From: Pogona vitticeps
Lineage: Eukaryota > Chordata > Lepidosauria > Squamata > Agamidae
Assembly: GCF_051106095.1 (NCBI RefSeq)
Contig: NC_135786.1
Location: forward strand, 87,456,001 to 87,520,000
Direction of reading: 5' to 3'
DNA length: 64,000 bases
Part shown: positions 1-12,300 of the stretch, in pieces
Layout: each line of letters starts with the position of its first letter
Position numbering within the stretch: the stretch's first letter is position 1
Notes under the pieces: model-generated
Told to the model about the DNA's origin: nothing
Seen by the model: the letters and a program-made list of their open reading frames with translations, nothing else
The model's database searches: none
Position numbers and translations under genes: made by a program

Positions 1-30
1 CCCACACAACAGTTTTCCACTTGCTAAATA

Positions 31-543
31 CAGTGGGGTCTTGACTTGAGAACTTAATCCGTATTGGAAGGCGGTTCTCAAGTCAAAAAGTTCTCAAGTC
101 AAATCTGCATTTCCCATAGGAATGCATTGAAAACCATTTGATCCGTATCTGCTCTTTTCCGTCCATAGAAACTAATGGGAAGCTGCTATTCCGCCTTCGA
201 CCACTAGAGGGGGATACTTTGTTTCTTTTTTTCTTAGGTCAAGAAAGGTTCAGGGAAGGCAGGGAAAAGACAGTCCAGGCAGTACAGTACCAGGCAGTCT
301 GAAGACTGTCTCCCAATCCACTCTCTAAACGGTGGGAGGAGTGAGGAAGCAGACAGGCACCCTTTTCACTGGCCAACAGTTAACTGAAAGTTCAAATTTT
401 GCACTTTCCCTGCCTCCCATGTGGTTTTTTTCAGTTCTTAACTCAAATCTAAGTATGTAAGTCAAGTCAATATTTTGCTATGAGAGCGGTTCTTAAGTCA
501 AAATGTTCTTAACTCAAGTCGTTCTTAAGTCAAGACCCCACTG
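31..543 (+). mobile_element. Mariner-type non-autonomous DNA transposon (MITE), copy 1
   Basis: Terminal inverted repeats CAGTGGGGTCTTGACTT ... AAGTCAAGACCCCACTG, flanked by TA on both sides (29-30, 544-545), the signature of Tc1/mariner insertion. It is 513 bp with no transposase. Internal tracts rich in AAGTCAA / TTGACTT lie next to both ends. A second copy in the opposite orientation is at 53128-53598. Confidence 0.88.
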
Positions 544-544
544 T

Positions 545-1559
545 AACATCAGGTGGAAGTAGATTAATATTACAGCAGCCTTGGGTCAGTGAAAGTATAA
601 TTATATTCTCATAACAGAATGAGTACATTTTGGACGACTAGATGCCTACTTCTCTGTGCCAGACTATTTATTAGGTCTGATAGTTGGGTTTTCCCCCTCC
701 ACTTGAGTTATTGTTGCAAGAAAGCAAGGCTTGCCAGAGCAAGTTCAGCCACCAGAATGAGGAAACGGTGTCCTTCAGGGCAGCAATAGACTGATAAGCT
801 TCCTCTGTTTGCAAACTTACTCAGGGAAAACAAGAGGCCTGCTCCATACTTACACTATCTTCAAAAGCTATAATATGGATAGAAGCAGTATCCCCCATGA
901 AGGAGCAATGGCTCCTTTTGTTCTCTTCCATTAAGAAGCCAGAACGGAGTTCTGTAACTCTACAACTGTATTAATAGCTATGAAAGAAGGCATTCAGTGG
1001 CAGATGGGCAGCCCCAACAGTTTCAAGGTGAAACGCAGCATATTTTGCTTAGCATTTGGGAACACCTGCTCAGCAGCTGGTGTCCAAGATTTATCTGTTC
1101 TGTCATACTGAAACAAAATCATGCACTGTGTTGGAGTAGATTCCCAGGCAAATGGGAATCAAATCTGATGCTGGATCTGGGAGACAGTGTTCTATTAATG
1201 CAGACTCCTCAGGAGTATCAAAGGAGGTTGTTGGTAACTGGGCACAAGGAGGGAGTGGTATGGAAATTAAAGTTACAATCCAATAGATCAAGGGAGGGGA
1301 ATCACAGGGCCCCAGACCTCCTCTGGCCTTGAGTCTCCCATTCTGCCTATGAAGGTTTGGTGAAGCCCTTCTGTCCCCAAGTCCTCATTGCAGATTAATT
1401 CACTCATATATTAGGCTTCTCATTTAAGAGTGAGCAACGCAGAAGGGTATCCAGTGCATGTGTGTGGGCAGTGTGTGTGTACGTGCACCTTCCTTCAACG
1501 CTTGAAAATATTGCAAATATATTATGTGGCCCTCCGTGTGAAAGGTTTGGAGATCCCTG
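545..1559. other. LPAR3 intron 2, no feature seen
   Basis: Non-coding sequence. A 111-codon frame at 997-1332 resembles nothing and lacks coding character. The edge at about 1500-1560 joins a hAT element. Confidence 0.5.
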
Positions 1560-1567
1560 GTCTACAG

Positions 1568-1968
1568 CAGTGGTTCTTAATGTGGGCGATAATGCCCCCC
1601 AGGGGGCGATTTCATTTTTCAGGGGGGCGGTAGAACAAAAAGGGGCAGTGTGGGGGCGCTGGAGCAGAAGGGGGGCGGTAGGGGGGCGCTGGAGCAAGCC
1701 AAACCTGTGAAGATGACTGCAGCCTTTTTACAGTGTGCATGAATATATATTTTCCTCCAATTTTAATTTAGTTTCAGACTTTTTGTCTTGAAATTTTTAG
1801 TTCCTGCATTTGTTTTTATGCCCTTTTTATATTTCTTTTTGCGTCTTAAAATTCACTTGCAACTAAATCATTAAATGTTACTTTTGGGGGGCATTTCATT
1901 TTCTTGGAATTTAATTGTGTTTTCAGGGGTCATTGGATTTAAGTGTCTTAAAAAATGAAATTAATTAA

Positions 1969-2028
<60 letters not shown>

Positions 2029-2114
2029 GATATCATCACCGCGAGGAGGGGGGCGATGATAACTTCCTCAATGGCTCAAGGGGGCGTTTCTTTCAAAAAG
2101 GTTAAGAACCACTG
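1568..2114 (+). mobile_element. hAT-type non-autonomous transposon with intact 8-bp target duplication
   Basis: Ends CAGTGGTTCTTAA ... TTAAGAACCACTG are inverted repeats, and GTCTACAG is duplicated exactly on both sides (1560-1567, 2115-2122), as hAT insertion does. It is 547 bp with no transposase; internal G-rich blocks (GGGGGCG repeats) and an (AATA)n run lie inside. The intact duplication suggests fairly recent insertion. Confidence 0.9.
1963..2028. repeat. (AAAT)n microsatellite
   Basis: About 16 tandem AAAT units inside the hAT element at 1568-2114. Confidence 0.95.
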
Positions 2115-2122
2115 GTCTACAG

Positions 2123-3469
2123 GATACCCTCTTCTGCCACAGTGTTACTTTTTATAAAATCGTAACTTGAAAACCTTTTGCTCAAATGTCCCCAATTGTG
2201 GCACAGACCAGGAGCATACTTTCTGCTACAACCATGCCAAATTTGGTGCTGATCCAAGGTCTGGTTTCATAACTATAATTTTTTGATGGGGCACCCATTT
2301 TTGAGTTGGCTTACGGAATGCTGAACCCTGCCATCAGCACAATAGATCGGTGCCCTCCCTGGCACCAATAATTTTAGCACTGAGGCCATCCCAATATTTT
2401 AATTAGCCTTGTAGGGCAGGAAAGTTACTAGCCTACAGAACTTTTTTCCCAGTCCATATCAGCCGATGCATGTATACTTTATTTTATTAAGCTTGTTGAT
2501 GGCCAAAAGAACTGACACTTTCCCAGTATTCAAGAGCTTCTCTGCCTGAGGTCAATTCTTCACTGCTATACTTTATTGGCTATGCAGATAAAAGCTGGCC
2601 TTAACCTACATTCTTCTGCCATGTGCTTACTATTCAGGTACAAACATGCCTTTTATAGCTGTGAACTATTGTCCCCTCTTGGGAGTTTTTGTTGTTTAGT
2701 GCACTCCCTCCCTTAGGAAAGTTGTTAGTGTCCACGCTCTAGTAAGAAACTAAGGGTATCTCCACATTCCCCTGCTGTTTCTGATTCCTATGTACCAAGC
2801 TGGTCCATCCTGCATTTATGCATGGCTACCAATGATCCAGTATCAACTTACACAGCAGATTTGGTATGAGTAGACCTGGAGACCCATGTACAAGTACAGT
2901 ACTGCCAACTGCATGAATGGCAAAGCACCCCAAGGAAAAGAATGTACAAAGCATACATGTACATCATCGTAACAGATGCTGCAGCTGAGAATGTTGGTGC
3001 ATGGGACTATGTCACACATTTCCAATTTGGCACCAAAATATTGAACAAGAAAGGCAAGTAGCTCCCAGTTTATATCTCCCCTGTCTGTAGCTTCAGTGGC
3101 TTTGACTGGGAAGACACTTCATAAGTTAAAACTGGTTGTCACTCACAGGAGCATATAACTGGACATCTGAGATCCAGCATTAGGTCAGTGGTTGCATAGT
3201 CATCCCATTGTATCAAAAATATTGTGCAACTGCAAAGATGAAAGCAAGTAAGCATAAATAGACCTTCATAGCAGAGTGTATATTTCTATATGATGGATGC
3301 GGGATCTCTATTACATGATGTAACACACAAGAGGACAGGATGGGGTCTAGTCACATGCAGAGTGAAACAGAAAATAAAAACAGGAATCTATAACCACAGA
3401 AAAGACTGCAAACAAGAGACTGAACTTCTTTTTATGTTATACACATGCAAGCTGTCTCCATCCTCTTAC
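2123..3469. other. LPAR3 intron 2, no clear feature
   Basis: Non-coding, mixed composition; no LPAR3 exon 3 (TM6-TM7) sequence was found on either strand. Confidence 0.5.
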
Positions 3470-4205
3470 CTAAGACCGCCATGACTGTCTTCATAAGCCT
3501 CACTGGAGTCTTCCTGCGGCTCATGGATCCACTAGTATGGGGAGACAAAACGTTGGTTTTCCTCTGGACGTACATGTAAATTCTTATGTACACCACTACC
3601 ATGATGAAGAAAACTCCCAGGTTGGAGACTGTCCAAAATATCAAGTAACTTCTGCTATAAATAGGAGCGAGGGAAGAGCAGGTTGATATGTCACAGATGC
3701 AGTTCCAGCCCAGTGTAGGCACCGCACCCATGAAAATTGCTATGGCCCAAATCAACAAAATGAAAAATGTCACCCTCTTCTTTGTAAGGTTACTATGAAC
3801 CCTCATCCGCACGACTGACATGTGTCGCTCGACAGCAATGACTAACAGGTTGGCCAGAGAAGCTGTCAGGCTTGTGTCCAGAAGTCCCTGACGCAAAAAC
3901 CACCTATTAACAGATAATGTTTTTGACACTGGGCCTGTGTTAAACATTAAGAACACATAAGCGATGCCGGCAAAAAAGTCCGCAGCAGCTAGATTGGCTA
4001 ACAAGTAGTAAAAGGGAAAGTGAAATTTCTTGTTTTTGACCACAGCTGCTATGACTAGTGAATTTGAAAAGAAGATGAAGAGGCAAAAGAAGGTCCCAAA
4101 GCATAAAACAATGACAAGACTTGTCCCTGACCACTCGTCTGCCGTGTCTGCCTTACTCATGTTATAAAAGAAGTCCATGCGTTTATCATAGTGGCATTCA
4201 TTCAT
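3470..4205 (-). CDS. LPAR3: Lysophosphatidic acid receptor 3, first coding exon (TM1-TM5)
   Basis: Class A GPCR for lysophosphatidic acid at the plasma membrane. The exon encodes residues 1-245 plus one base of codon 246. It starts MNECHYDKRMDFFYN, as human LPAR3 does, and ends in ...KTVMAVLG at a consensus donor (G|GTAAGAGG). TM1-TM5 are visible, as are the ligand-contact pair R105-Q106 in WFLRQGLLD, ERH at 126-128 (the LPA-receptor form of DRY), and the loop-3 segment SPHTSGSMSRRKTP. N15-M-S is an N-glycosylation sequon. Human LPAR3, as I remember it, has NIS at 172-174; here it reads DIS, so that sequon is absent. A pyrimidine-rich acceptor (cctccccag) lies about 22 nt upstream of the ATG, and a second AG touches it. 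The TM6-TM7 exon is not in the window and must lie left of base 1. Downstream reading past the donor (KRMETACM) is intron. Confidence 0.96.
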
Positions 4206-5127
4206 CCTGGATTAGGAAACTGCATCCTGGGGAGGAAAAGATGGAAGACAAGGGTTAATATTGGTTATGGTTATGATTTTATTCCTATAATTGGACATTT
4301 TCACCAAATTATGGGTGTCCTGGGAATTGGTCAATATGATCTGTACAATGTGACAAATAACACTGGGGGGACTGAACAACATTTTGTTAAGACTATATTT
4401 TCAAGCAAAACATCTACAGTACAGTGTTCTGCTAGCAAACTGCATTTGAAGATTATCTAAGAAATTATTGGCTCTGTATAGGGTCATGTTGGCTATGCAT
4501 AGTTGTTTCCTTCTCTGGATGTGATCCTGCATCAGGACACATGTTATTCCCCAATCTGACAGTTTTCACATGTGTTAGAACCAGCACTTTAACAAACAAT
4601 TTGATTATGGAATCTGAAGCTTTCTTGAAGGCACTGATTTAAAAAATGTATTGCTGGAGCCCAATGCTGACAACCTACATGCCATTCTCTGGAAACTCCT
4701 CTCTTCAAACAAATGGTTTAATTAACAAGTTAGCAATGCTATTTCAACAAATTAACGTTTTTAATCAGATTTAAATCCTAACAGCAAATGAATTACTCTC
4801 CCCATTTTTTTCATGTTTAACACCAGTGAATCAGTTTTTTTTACAAGCTCTGGTTATTATGATCCTAGGAAGCAAAATTTAATTATTCTATGCATACAAG
4901 CAACATGATTTGAAAAAGCCACTGAGTACCACAGGAATGTTAACGTGATCTGAAGCAGAATAGATTTTGATTTAAATAAAACAGATGTCACAGATTTAAA
5001 TCACAATTAAAATTTTAAAATCAGATTTTTAATGATTTAAAATCATGGTTTAAATTTTGATTTAAACCAATTCCATTTTTAAAAAATCATTTATTTTATC
5101 TACCCTGATCTGAAGGAACATTGTGTA
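4206..5127. other. LPAR3 intron 1, with an AT-rich self-complementary stretch
   Basis: Mostly unremarkable. At about 4965-5095 the motif GATTTAAATC and its variants recur in both orientations (TTTAAATC/GATTTAAA), an old reptile repeat relic. Confidence 0.45.
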
Positions 5128-5383
5128 CATTAGAATCCCCATATCCACAGTTTCACTTATCTGCAGTCTGAAAATATTAAAAAATATTTAAAAACAGTAA
5201 CAACCAGAAACATGTATTTCCACTGTGTCATTACCAGAACTGGCCTGTAGAAGGAGCCAGAGATCATCCTATATATCCTATATATATATATATATACAGT
5301 ATAGCTATTATCCATTGTTGGTTTTCAGCATCTATAGGGGAGGGTCTGGAACTGATCACCCATGGCTATAGGGGGTCCTACTG
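5128..5383 (+). mobile_element. Tigger-like (TcMar) non-autonomous transposon relic
   Basis: The right end GGGGGTCCTACTG is the inverse of the left end CATTAGAATCCCC..., the ACAGTAGGACCCCC terminus known from Tigger-type elements; TA flanks both sides (5126-5127, 5384-5385). About 256 bp; an inner (TA)n run lies at 5280-5296. Confidence 0.65.
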
Positions 5384-5385
5384 TA

Positions 5386-8045
5386 CTTCTGATGCCTCTA
5401 ATTTTGGGCAAGAGGGGTTTGTGTTCCTTCACCAAGAGTACCCAATACTGCAGGGTTACAGAAAACATGATTTTGCATGATGGTGACTTCTTTATGTCTT
5501 CAGATGGATTAGATGGGACAGGAAACCTTTTGTTTTATTCAAAAGCTCTTTGCGCACTCATTGCAGAAAAACAGAAGCTATTGGCTAGCTGAATCTTACT
5601 AAGTGGAAACGCAAAATGCAGTTGCTGGAAAAAGAGTCATTCATAAAACAGCAAAAAGGGACTAGGAATATGCTTCTGTTCCTATTGCTTTCCTAGGAGA
5701 ACTGCCTGAAGATCTTTATAGGAAACATTTGCACACTCTAAATGCTTTTAAGCAAAGCTATTTAGTGTGAGCAAGGGCTAAATCTGCTATAACTTTAAAA
5801 ACATCTTAGATTTATTTTTACACTATGTGTACAATATTTCCATTAGTTCTAAATAATTTGCATGCAAGTGAATAATTATCACCCTCTTATATTTTCGAAC
5901 AAACGTCTAATGTTTGTCCACAAAAGTCCATTAAACAGATGCCATTTGAATTGTTCAAAATGTGTACACTGTGTGTTAATTGAGGGGGGGATGACTCCTC
6001 CTCTGCTTCTTCTAGTTGATGCTGCACATATTAAGATCAGCAGCAGATGTGCATAGGCCTGTGAAGTAAATTCGGGGGGAAAAAGACAATAAAACTGTAA
6101 TGTCTTTCTAGATTTAAATGCAAATAACAAGCAACATAGACCTGAATTTCAAGGCTGCTGTGCTTTGCTGTGCTTGAAAGTAACCCTTTGAGTGAGGTAT
6201 GTCATTACTTTTGACAACAACAGCAAAACCTGATGCAATGAACGTAGCTAAGCCTTCTCCATATTCCTACCTGAGACCACACCCGTAAAACCATCGAACT
6301 CGCCATTTTTCCTCCCTGCTTGCTACAGCTGCCCAAATAGCATGCATGTTGCTCATTCCTTACCAGCCTGGTCCTGTCCCCCTACTTGTTCCTGTCAAAA
6401 GCATGCTGGCAAGCCCATGAAGAATACATTCTCTAAGAGTCTGAAGATTAAAGGAGGAGACCATTGTTATCGCAGCAGCTGATTATTTAAACAATGGGAC
6501 ATGATGTCATTTAAAGAGAGAGGGTTGCTTCCCTGACTGGGGAAAACCAAGAGTTCTTCCAAGAAAATGAACAGAAAACAAGAGGTATCATAATCTCAGA
6601 AGACTGAACATGCATAATAATGATACTGTAATTTTCTCCTTGTGTGTCAGCTGAGGGGGTGTCGGTCCACACACATTTTTTTTGCCTGTTGTCTGTGCCT
6701 CAGAAGCTACGTGAAGCACACAGCCAAGGAAACTAAAGTTAGACGGACAACTTGGGCTTTTGACTCTTCCTCCAAATTCCAACATAGCCCTGCTTTATTT
6801 TCTGTACTACAGGTAATTCTGTAAATAATGCCCCATGAAGTTCTTCCCATGGCAGAAAGAGCTTGGATGCATTGTTATTCACAAGGAAGAGAATGTGCTG
6901 CTTGTTCTGCAAAGACATGGTGTACTTTCTTACTGCCTTGCTCCTGCTCTGTTCTACCAAAATGCATGCCGCAATTTCCTTTGAAAGCTGTGGTTCTTCC
7001 CCATTCTTATGCTGAAAACCAGTAAATTATACTAAAGCTACCCGACGCTAATCTAAGGACTCATACATTTATCACATAAAATCAAAAGATGGTTTAAAAA
7101 TCACTCCATCACCCCAGGCGGGCAGTTTTTCTCTCCAGTATCACAAAGACTCCCAATGATCTGTAGGACTATAAAGAAAAAAAAAAACCAGTTCCGTGAG
7201 CCATTCCATAAAGTAGCACAAGGCTGCTAAGATTTAACAACGAAAATGGGGGAAGAAAGTTCCTTCCTTTGGCTCATGTTTGAAAGCAGCCGCTGCTATT
7301 GCAGGGCATTGATAGCTTTGCATTCTATGTCAATCCCAATATACCGTGTGAATGCACTGCTTCTGGATTATCCACGAAATCTCTGGTTTAGGTAGGTAGT
7401 TGCATTGGGATGCATTTGTGGATCTCCTTAAAGCAGCTGCCCCCTTACAAGTACAGTTTGAATCCTTCTGGTTCTTGGCATCCTCTTGATAGATAGATAA
7501 ATAAATAAACAAAATTTAAAAATAGTGTAAATGTTATACATACAGAATGCTTCATCCAGCACTAATGCTGTGCTGCCCTGTAGCCATTTAGAAGTGAGGT
7601 AAGGCAATGGAGACTGGAGGGTACTCACCTCACTCCAGTACACTCCTTCCACCAGTGTCATAGTGTCCCCAACAAAGAGTACACAATTTGCCCAATGCTT
7701 GGAAGTAACACACTACAAGCAAAAATATGACCTCTCATGCATTACTGGGATAAGGTGGACCTAATGATATTTTGCTAAACAATGTAACTACTGATAATGT
7801 TACTTTTAAAAGTCCAATGAGCAATTTTTACTGATTACTTGTAAAATGGGGGGAGGGGATTTGGGCCATTTTTCTATTTTTGATACATTTTTAGTAACAG
7901 TAACAATAACAATAACAATAAAACAGTAGATAGAGTAAAAAGAAATGAATAGTGGATTTCAAAAAAACACATTCTGAGCTGTGATTGTGCCTGATTCTTA
8001 CATTCAAAAATGTGGCTTCCTTAGAATGCTCAGTCTGTGCCTATC
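5386..8045. other. LPAR3 intron 1, no supported feature
   Basis: Non-coding; short open frames only, none with family resemblance. A short CAATAA run lies at about 7898-7922. Confidence 0.4.
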
Positions 8046-8046
8046 T

Positions 8047-8217
8047 TTATCTCAGATACCCAGTGTCCACTGCAGTGGGAAAAGTGACCAACTAGGAGTC
8101 TAGAGAACAAGGTTTGAATCCTCACTTGTGTATGGAAACTCACTTGGGGAGTTTCAAGGTTTCAATTACCTTGAAAGCCCTATTAGAGTCACTGTAAGTC
8201 CGTTTTGACTTGACAGT
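8047..8217 (+). mobile_element. tRNA-derived SINE
   Basis: Contains an internal B-box-like GGTTTGAATCC and the tail motif GTCACTGTAAGTC. The same family occurs in reverse at 17755-17945. Confidence 0.6.
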
Positions 8218-8227
8218 ACTGAATAGT

Positions 8228-8495
8228 CCCATCTTTGCTGTCCTTCCACAAGCAGGCAAAGACCTTTCTCTTCAGGCAAGCTTTCTCTGAGTGAGTGAGT
8301 GACTGGCTGCCTGAGTGGAGTTTTAAATAGATTTTTGTACCTTACTGCTTTGAATGTGCTTTGGTGTTGCTTATGGTTTTTTTGTATGGTATTTGTTGGA
8401 TCCGTTAGCTTTTGTGCTGTCTTTTAATGAGGTAAGCTGCTTTGAGTCCTTTTAAGGAGAAAGGCGGGATAAAAATGTTTTAAATAAATAAATAA
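8228..8495 (+). mobile_element. 3' end of a CR1/L3-type LINE
   Basis: Ends in GCTGCTTTGAGTCC...AAGGCGGGATAAAAATG followed by an AAAT run, the characteristic 3' tail of this group of retroelements in reptiles. Confidence 0.6.
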
Positions 8496-8884
8496 AATTT
8501 AGTTTCTGGCTCCAGAAAGAAATCTACAGCATAAGCGCTTATGTCTGCTCATGCCACTCTGGAGATCTGTGCTTGTATTTTGAATGACATGTGAAAAAGT
8601 TTGGGTTTGATGCCACTTATAACCTAAGAAGTAATTTGAGGAAAAAAATCTGCACAAGGAGCTGCAGGAGCTAATAAATGAGGTGAAACAACATAAACAT
8701 AAAACGCAAAGACAAATATTTAGACGTGGGTTTCATTATGTCCTTGTTAAATTAATCTGGTCACCTTATTTATATAAATGTCCATGATTAACTTTTTATT
8801 TAGTGCAAAGTTACACAACACAATTTGACTTGCAGAAAAAAGCTTTGCAATCATTTGCTTCTTACTGAGAGTTGGTTTATAAAA

Positions 8885-9370
8885 ATATTAACTGTATGTT
8901 TCTTCTTCAGCCTCTGTAGTTGGAGGATAGACTTTAATGACATTCATGTTGGTTAGTTTTCCAAGAGGTCTGATCAATATTATGCTGTCACTTTGCATTA
9001 CTTCCGATAACAGTTTGTGCTACACCATGCCTCAGTATTAGAGTGACACTGTTTCCTCTGATTTTGTCAGTGAGAATAAAATACTGTTTAACTGTCTGAT
9101 TGAAAATGCCTATTCCAATCCAGTTTTGTTTGTTCACATTTAAACATTCAATTTGTTTGCCTTTGGATTTCATATTCACCTTGATTCCTGCTTCTCACAT
9201 TCCATGTTTCAGTAACATGTGTTATGAAGCACCAGACTTTCCTCTTGCCTTGGTACACATCAGCCACTAGTGATTTTGCTTCTATTTGATCTTTAAAGCT
9301 ATCTGTAGTTTTAGGCAACAAACCAATCTTTCAATTGTCATCAGCTTCATAGAAGTTTGGACCATGAACA
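8885..9370 (-). mobile_element. RTE/BovB-type LINE endonuclease fragment
   Basis: On the minus strand a decayed frame includes VYQGKRKVWCFITHVTETWN, VRSRNQG and, further on, SIILIRPLGKLTNMNVIKVY followed by PPTTEAEEE. This resembles the APE endonuclease of RTE elements (TWNVR..NQGK, ...RIQGKPFNITVIQVYAPTTDAEEE). It is broken by stops and frame changes; the reverse transcriptase is not adjacent. Confidence 0.65.
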
Positions 9371-12300
9371 AATAATAGGCAATCCATTGTCAAACTCTGA
9401 TGAGCCAACTGAGTGACAGAGCAAACAGAAATGCAATTATTTAGATATTCCAAAGTAATATATAAGACCATGTCCAAAAATACTGTAAACAATCCAAGCA
9501 AAGAGTAACCCTAAAGGCATGCATTATCACATTATTTCTTCTCAGTCATGAGGTAATAATGAAAACCCAACAAAAGCAAAAGATACAGAAGAAAGGAGGG
9601 TGCACTTTATAAGGATGGCATTATAGTCAGTTTTGCACTATGTTCCTCTAATTTAAAGCCATCACAGCTATACTGAAACTTGTTAAGGGCAGACACCCAG
9701 TACATCTCTAGTTACCACAAATTTAGACTGTCGAGGCTTTCATAATTTAAGATGTTCTGAAATTACGGTTTAGGAAGTCTATACATGGAGCGTAAACTAA
9801 AAAGGTCATGGCAAAGCTCTCATTTTAAAACTCCCAGAGTAGAAGTCTAAAGGAAGAGTTGGCATCTTAGCCTGTAATGTGGAAATAATTCCAACATTTA
9901 AGATACTATTAAGACTCTTTTCCGATTTTTATGCAGGCATAGTTTACTAAATATGTGTATCCCATCTTCTTTTGCCATTGTCATCCATCCTTTTCTCCTT
10001 AAATTTATTCCATCTCTTCTACGTGGACAATACGTATTGAGAATTCTATCTCAAGACTACAGGAATTATGGGATAAAATCTGGATCAGATTTATCGGATA
10101 TTGCCCATATAAAAATGATGGGCTGTAAACAAATCAACACAGCTCAGCCTTTAAAAACAAAAAACCAAACAAGTTCACTTACAAAGTTGTTGGTATAAGA
10201 AATACAGGAATATGGAAGCTTCTTTCCCCTGAAAGTGCAAAGCAAATAAACAGCAGGACTAGATTCAGAAAGTTGTGGAGAATGGGTTTATCTTGTATCT
10301 TACTGGAGTAATAAATGGTGTTAGGATTTCCAGAAGAAGGGATAAAGTTTGCTTTTAATTTGTAAACACTTCAGAAGACAAGTGATAGTCACTGGCAACA
10401 GCAAAAGGACAAAAGTCAATATCCAGAAAGAGTATTCCATGCTCAAGAATAGGGTCTTCCTCACTGGGAGCACATATGTTCTTAAAGCATATGTTCCCTG
10501 CCCACAGACTATCACTCAGCCTTGGAAATTTCCTTTTTCCAGCTCAGTTAGGGTTTCCTCATTATTCCTGTCCCACCAGCTCACATATTTCAAGAACATC
10601 ACAAGTGACAGAGGAACTAGTTGGTTCTCTGGCCCAAGGCTGAGATTAGACAGAGTGAAATAGGTGCCTCAAGCTGCTGGTGCTGGATGGTGTCACTGAT
10701 TTGATAGGAGGAGTGAGCTACATTCCACACTGTCAGTTCTTCATCCCCGTAAGCAAGGCTGCTACTTGGAAGGGACAGTGCTAAATGCCAGGGCTCAAGA
10801 AAAACTGGACCTTTTGCCCATCAAATAGAAGCTGGGCACTACCTTCCTAGTTGCTCCACACAGCAGCCCTGTATGCATTTTAGTTCACTGATGAGTTAAT
10901 TTATTGTATTTGCATATACATAAAACAAATTTACTGAATTAGCAAATAATTCTTCTGTGTTTCCAGATGATGCACCCATGTCTTAGCAAGTGGCTGGCCA
11001 AGCCATTAGTCAAATTGAAAGGAGGGTCAGCTCAAGCAGCAGAGTGACAGGAGTGGCAGTAGAGCCGCCACCACCATCACTCACTTTCTGATGCCTAACA
11101 AGGCCCTGCCATCAGGCGCTCCCTTGCCACCACCTGTCTGGCAGCTCCTCAGTCAGCTGTGCAAAGTTCACTCTAACACATAGCTGGGTGGGAGATGTAG
11201 GTGGGCAGCACCGCTGACAGTGGCAGAAGCTGTGAGAATTACTACCCTCCTCCCCAGAAGAAAGAGTCGTAGGACAGTGCGCAGGAGCAGGGCCTCTTTT
11301 CCCACCTCAGAGAGGAGGAGAGCATGTATCCTCCTCACTTGGATGGTTGCCATTTGTAGAGGAATTTTTGATGTTTGTTTTTAAGACATTTGCTGCCATT
11401 TTAATCAGAAGCACATTTCTTATTTCAGAATACAGACGGATACTCAGGGTCAGCAGAGGCATGTCCCACTCTGCTCAGTAGTGCCTATGGCTTACAGTCT
11501 AGCAAATGTGCGTAACTGATTATAGCACCAAAACTTAATCTCACTTAAAGTGCAATCTTATATATGTTTGCTCAGAAATAAATCCTGTTGGTTTTAATGG
11601 AACTTATTCCCATGTTCAGGATTACAAACTTAAACACCAAAGCCCAAGTAGATGATGAATGGATAAATGTGATATATATACATACACATTTTTAAAGAAA
11701 CTGGAATCAAAACTGGACTAGAATATAATCTTCTTTGCAGAAGCTGTGAAATATCCAAGATGAGGTGACTGTAAGCAGGCTGTGTAAACAGTTCCAAAAG
11801 AGCCTCTGCAAACAGGCAATAGAATGGTAGATGTGATGTAAGAGGGAACACCGAAATAAAAAGTCCAAACATTCATCTATATGGCTGATGTGCCCCTTGT
11901 GGATGAATGCAAAATATGAAATAACTGTTAGAACTGCAAGAGTTCATGCAACCAATTACTGGCTCTTGTGAAATTTTGCTTGGTTTGTCCCTATCCCCAG
12001 ACCAAGAACCAGCAGAGCACACAGATATGAACACATGAAAATGCCACGTATGTATGTCCTGCTCTCAAATTTTCTGCAGTTTGAGTTACTGGCTGACATC
12101 CAATGAGGATGATGTTCATCAGCCGCCACCAGAAATCTTTAACTTAATTAAAGTTAACCATAGCTGGATTGCTAGCAACAGTGATTTTTCCACATGAGGA
12201 CTCCCCGACCCCTCCCATAATATCCTGAGGCTCCCCAAAGTTTCCCCAAGGCAAAAGGGATCCCTAGGGAGCTTTGGAACCTGAAGTGAGGAGGACAGGA

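Noticed and set aside
997-1332. A 111-codon frame in the LPAR3 intron
   Set aside because: No family resemblance, and a competing frame on the other strand.
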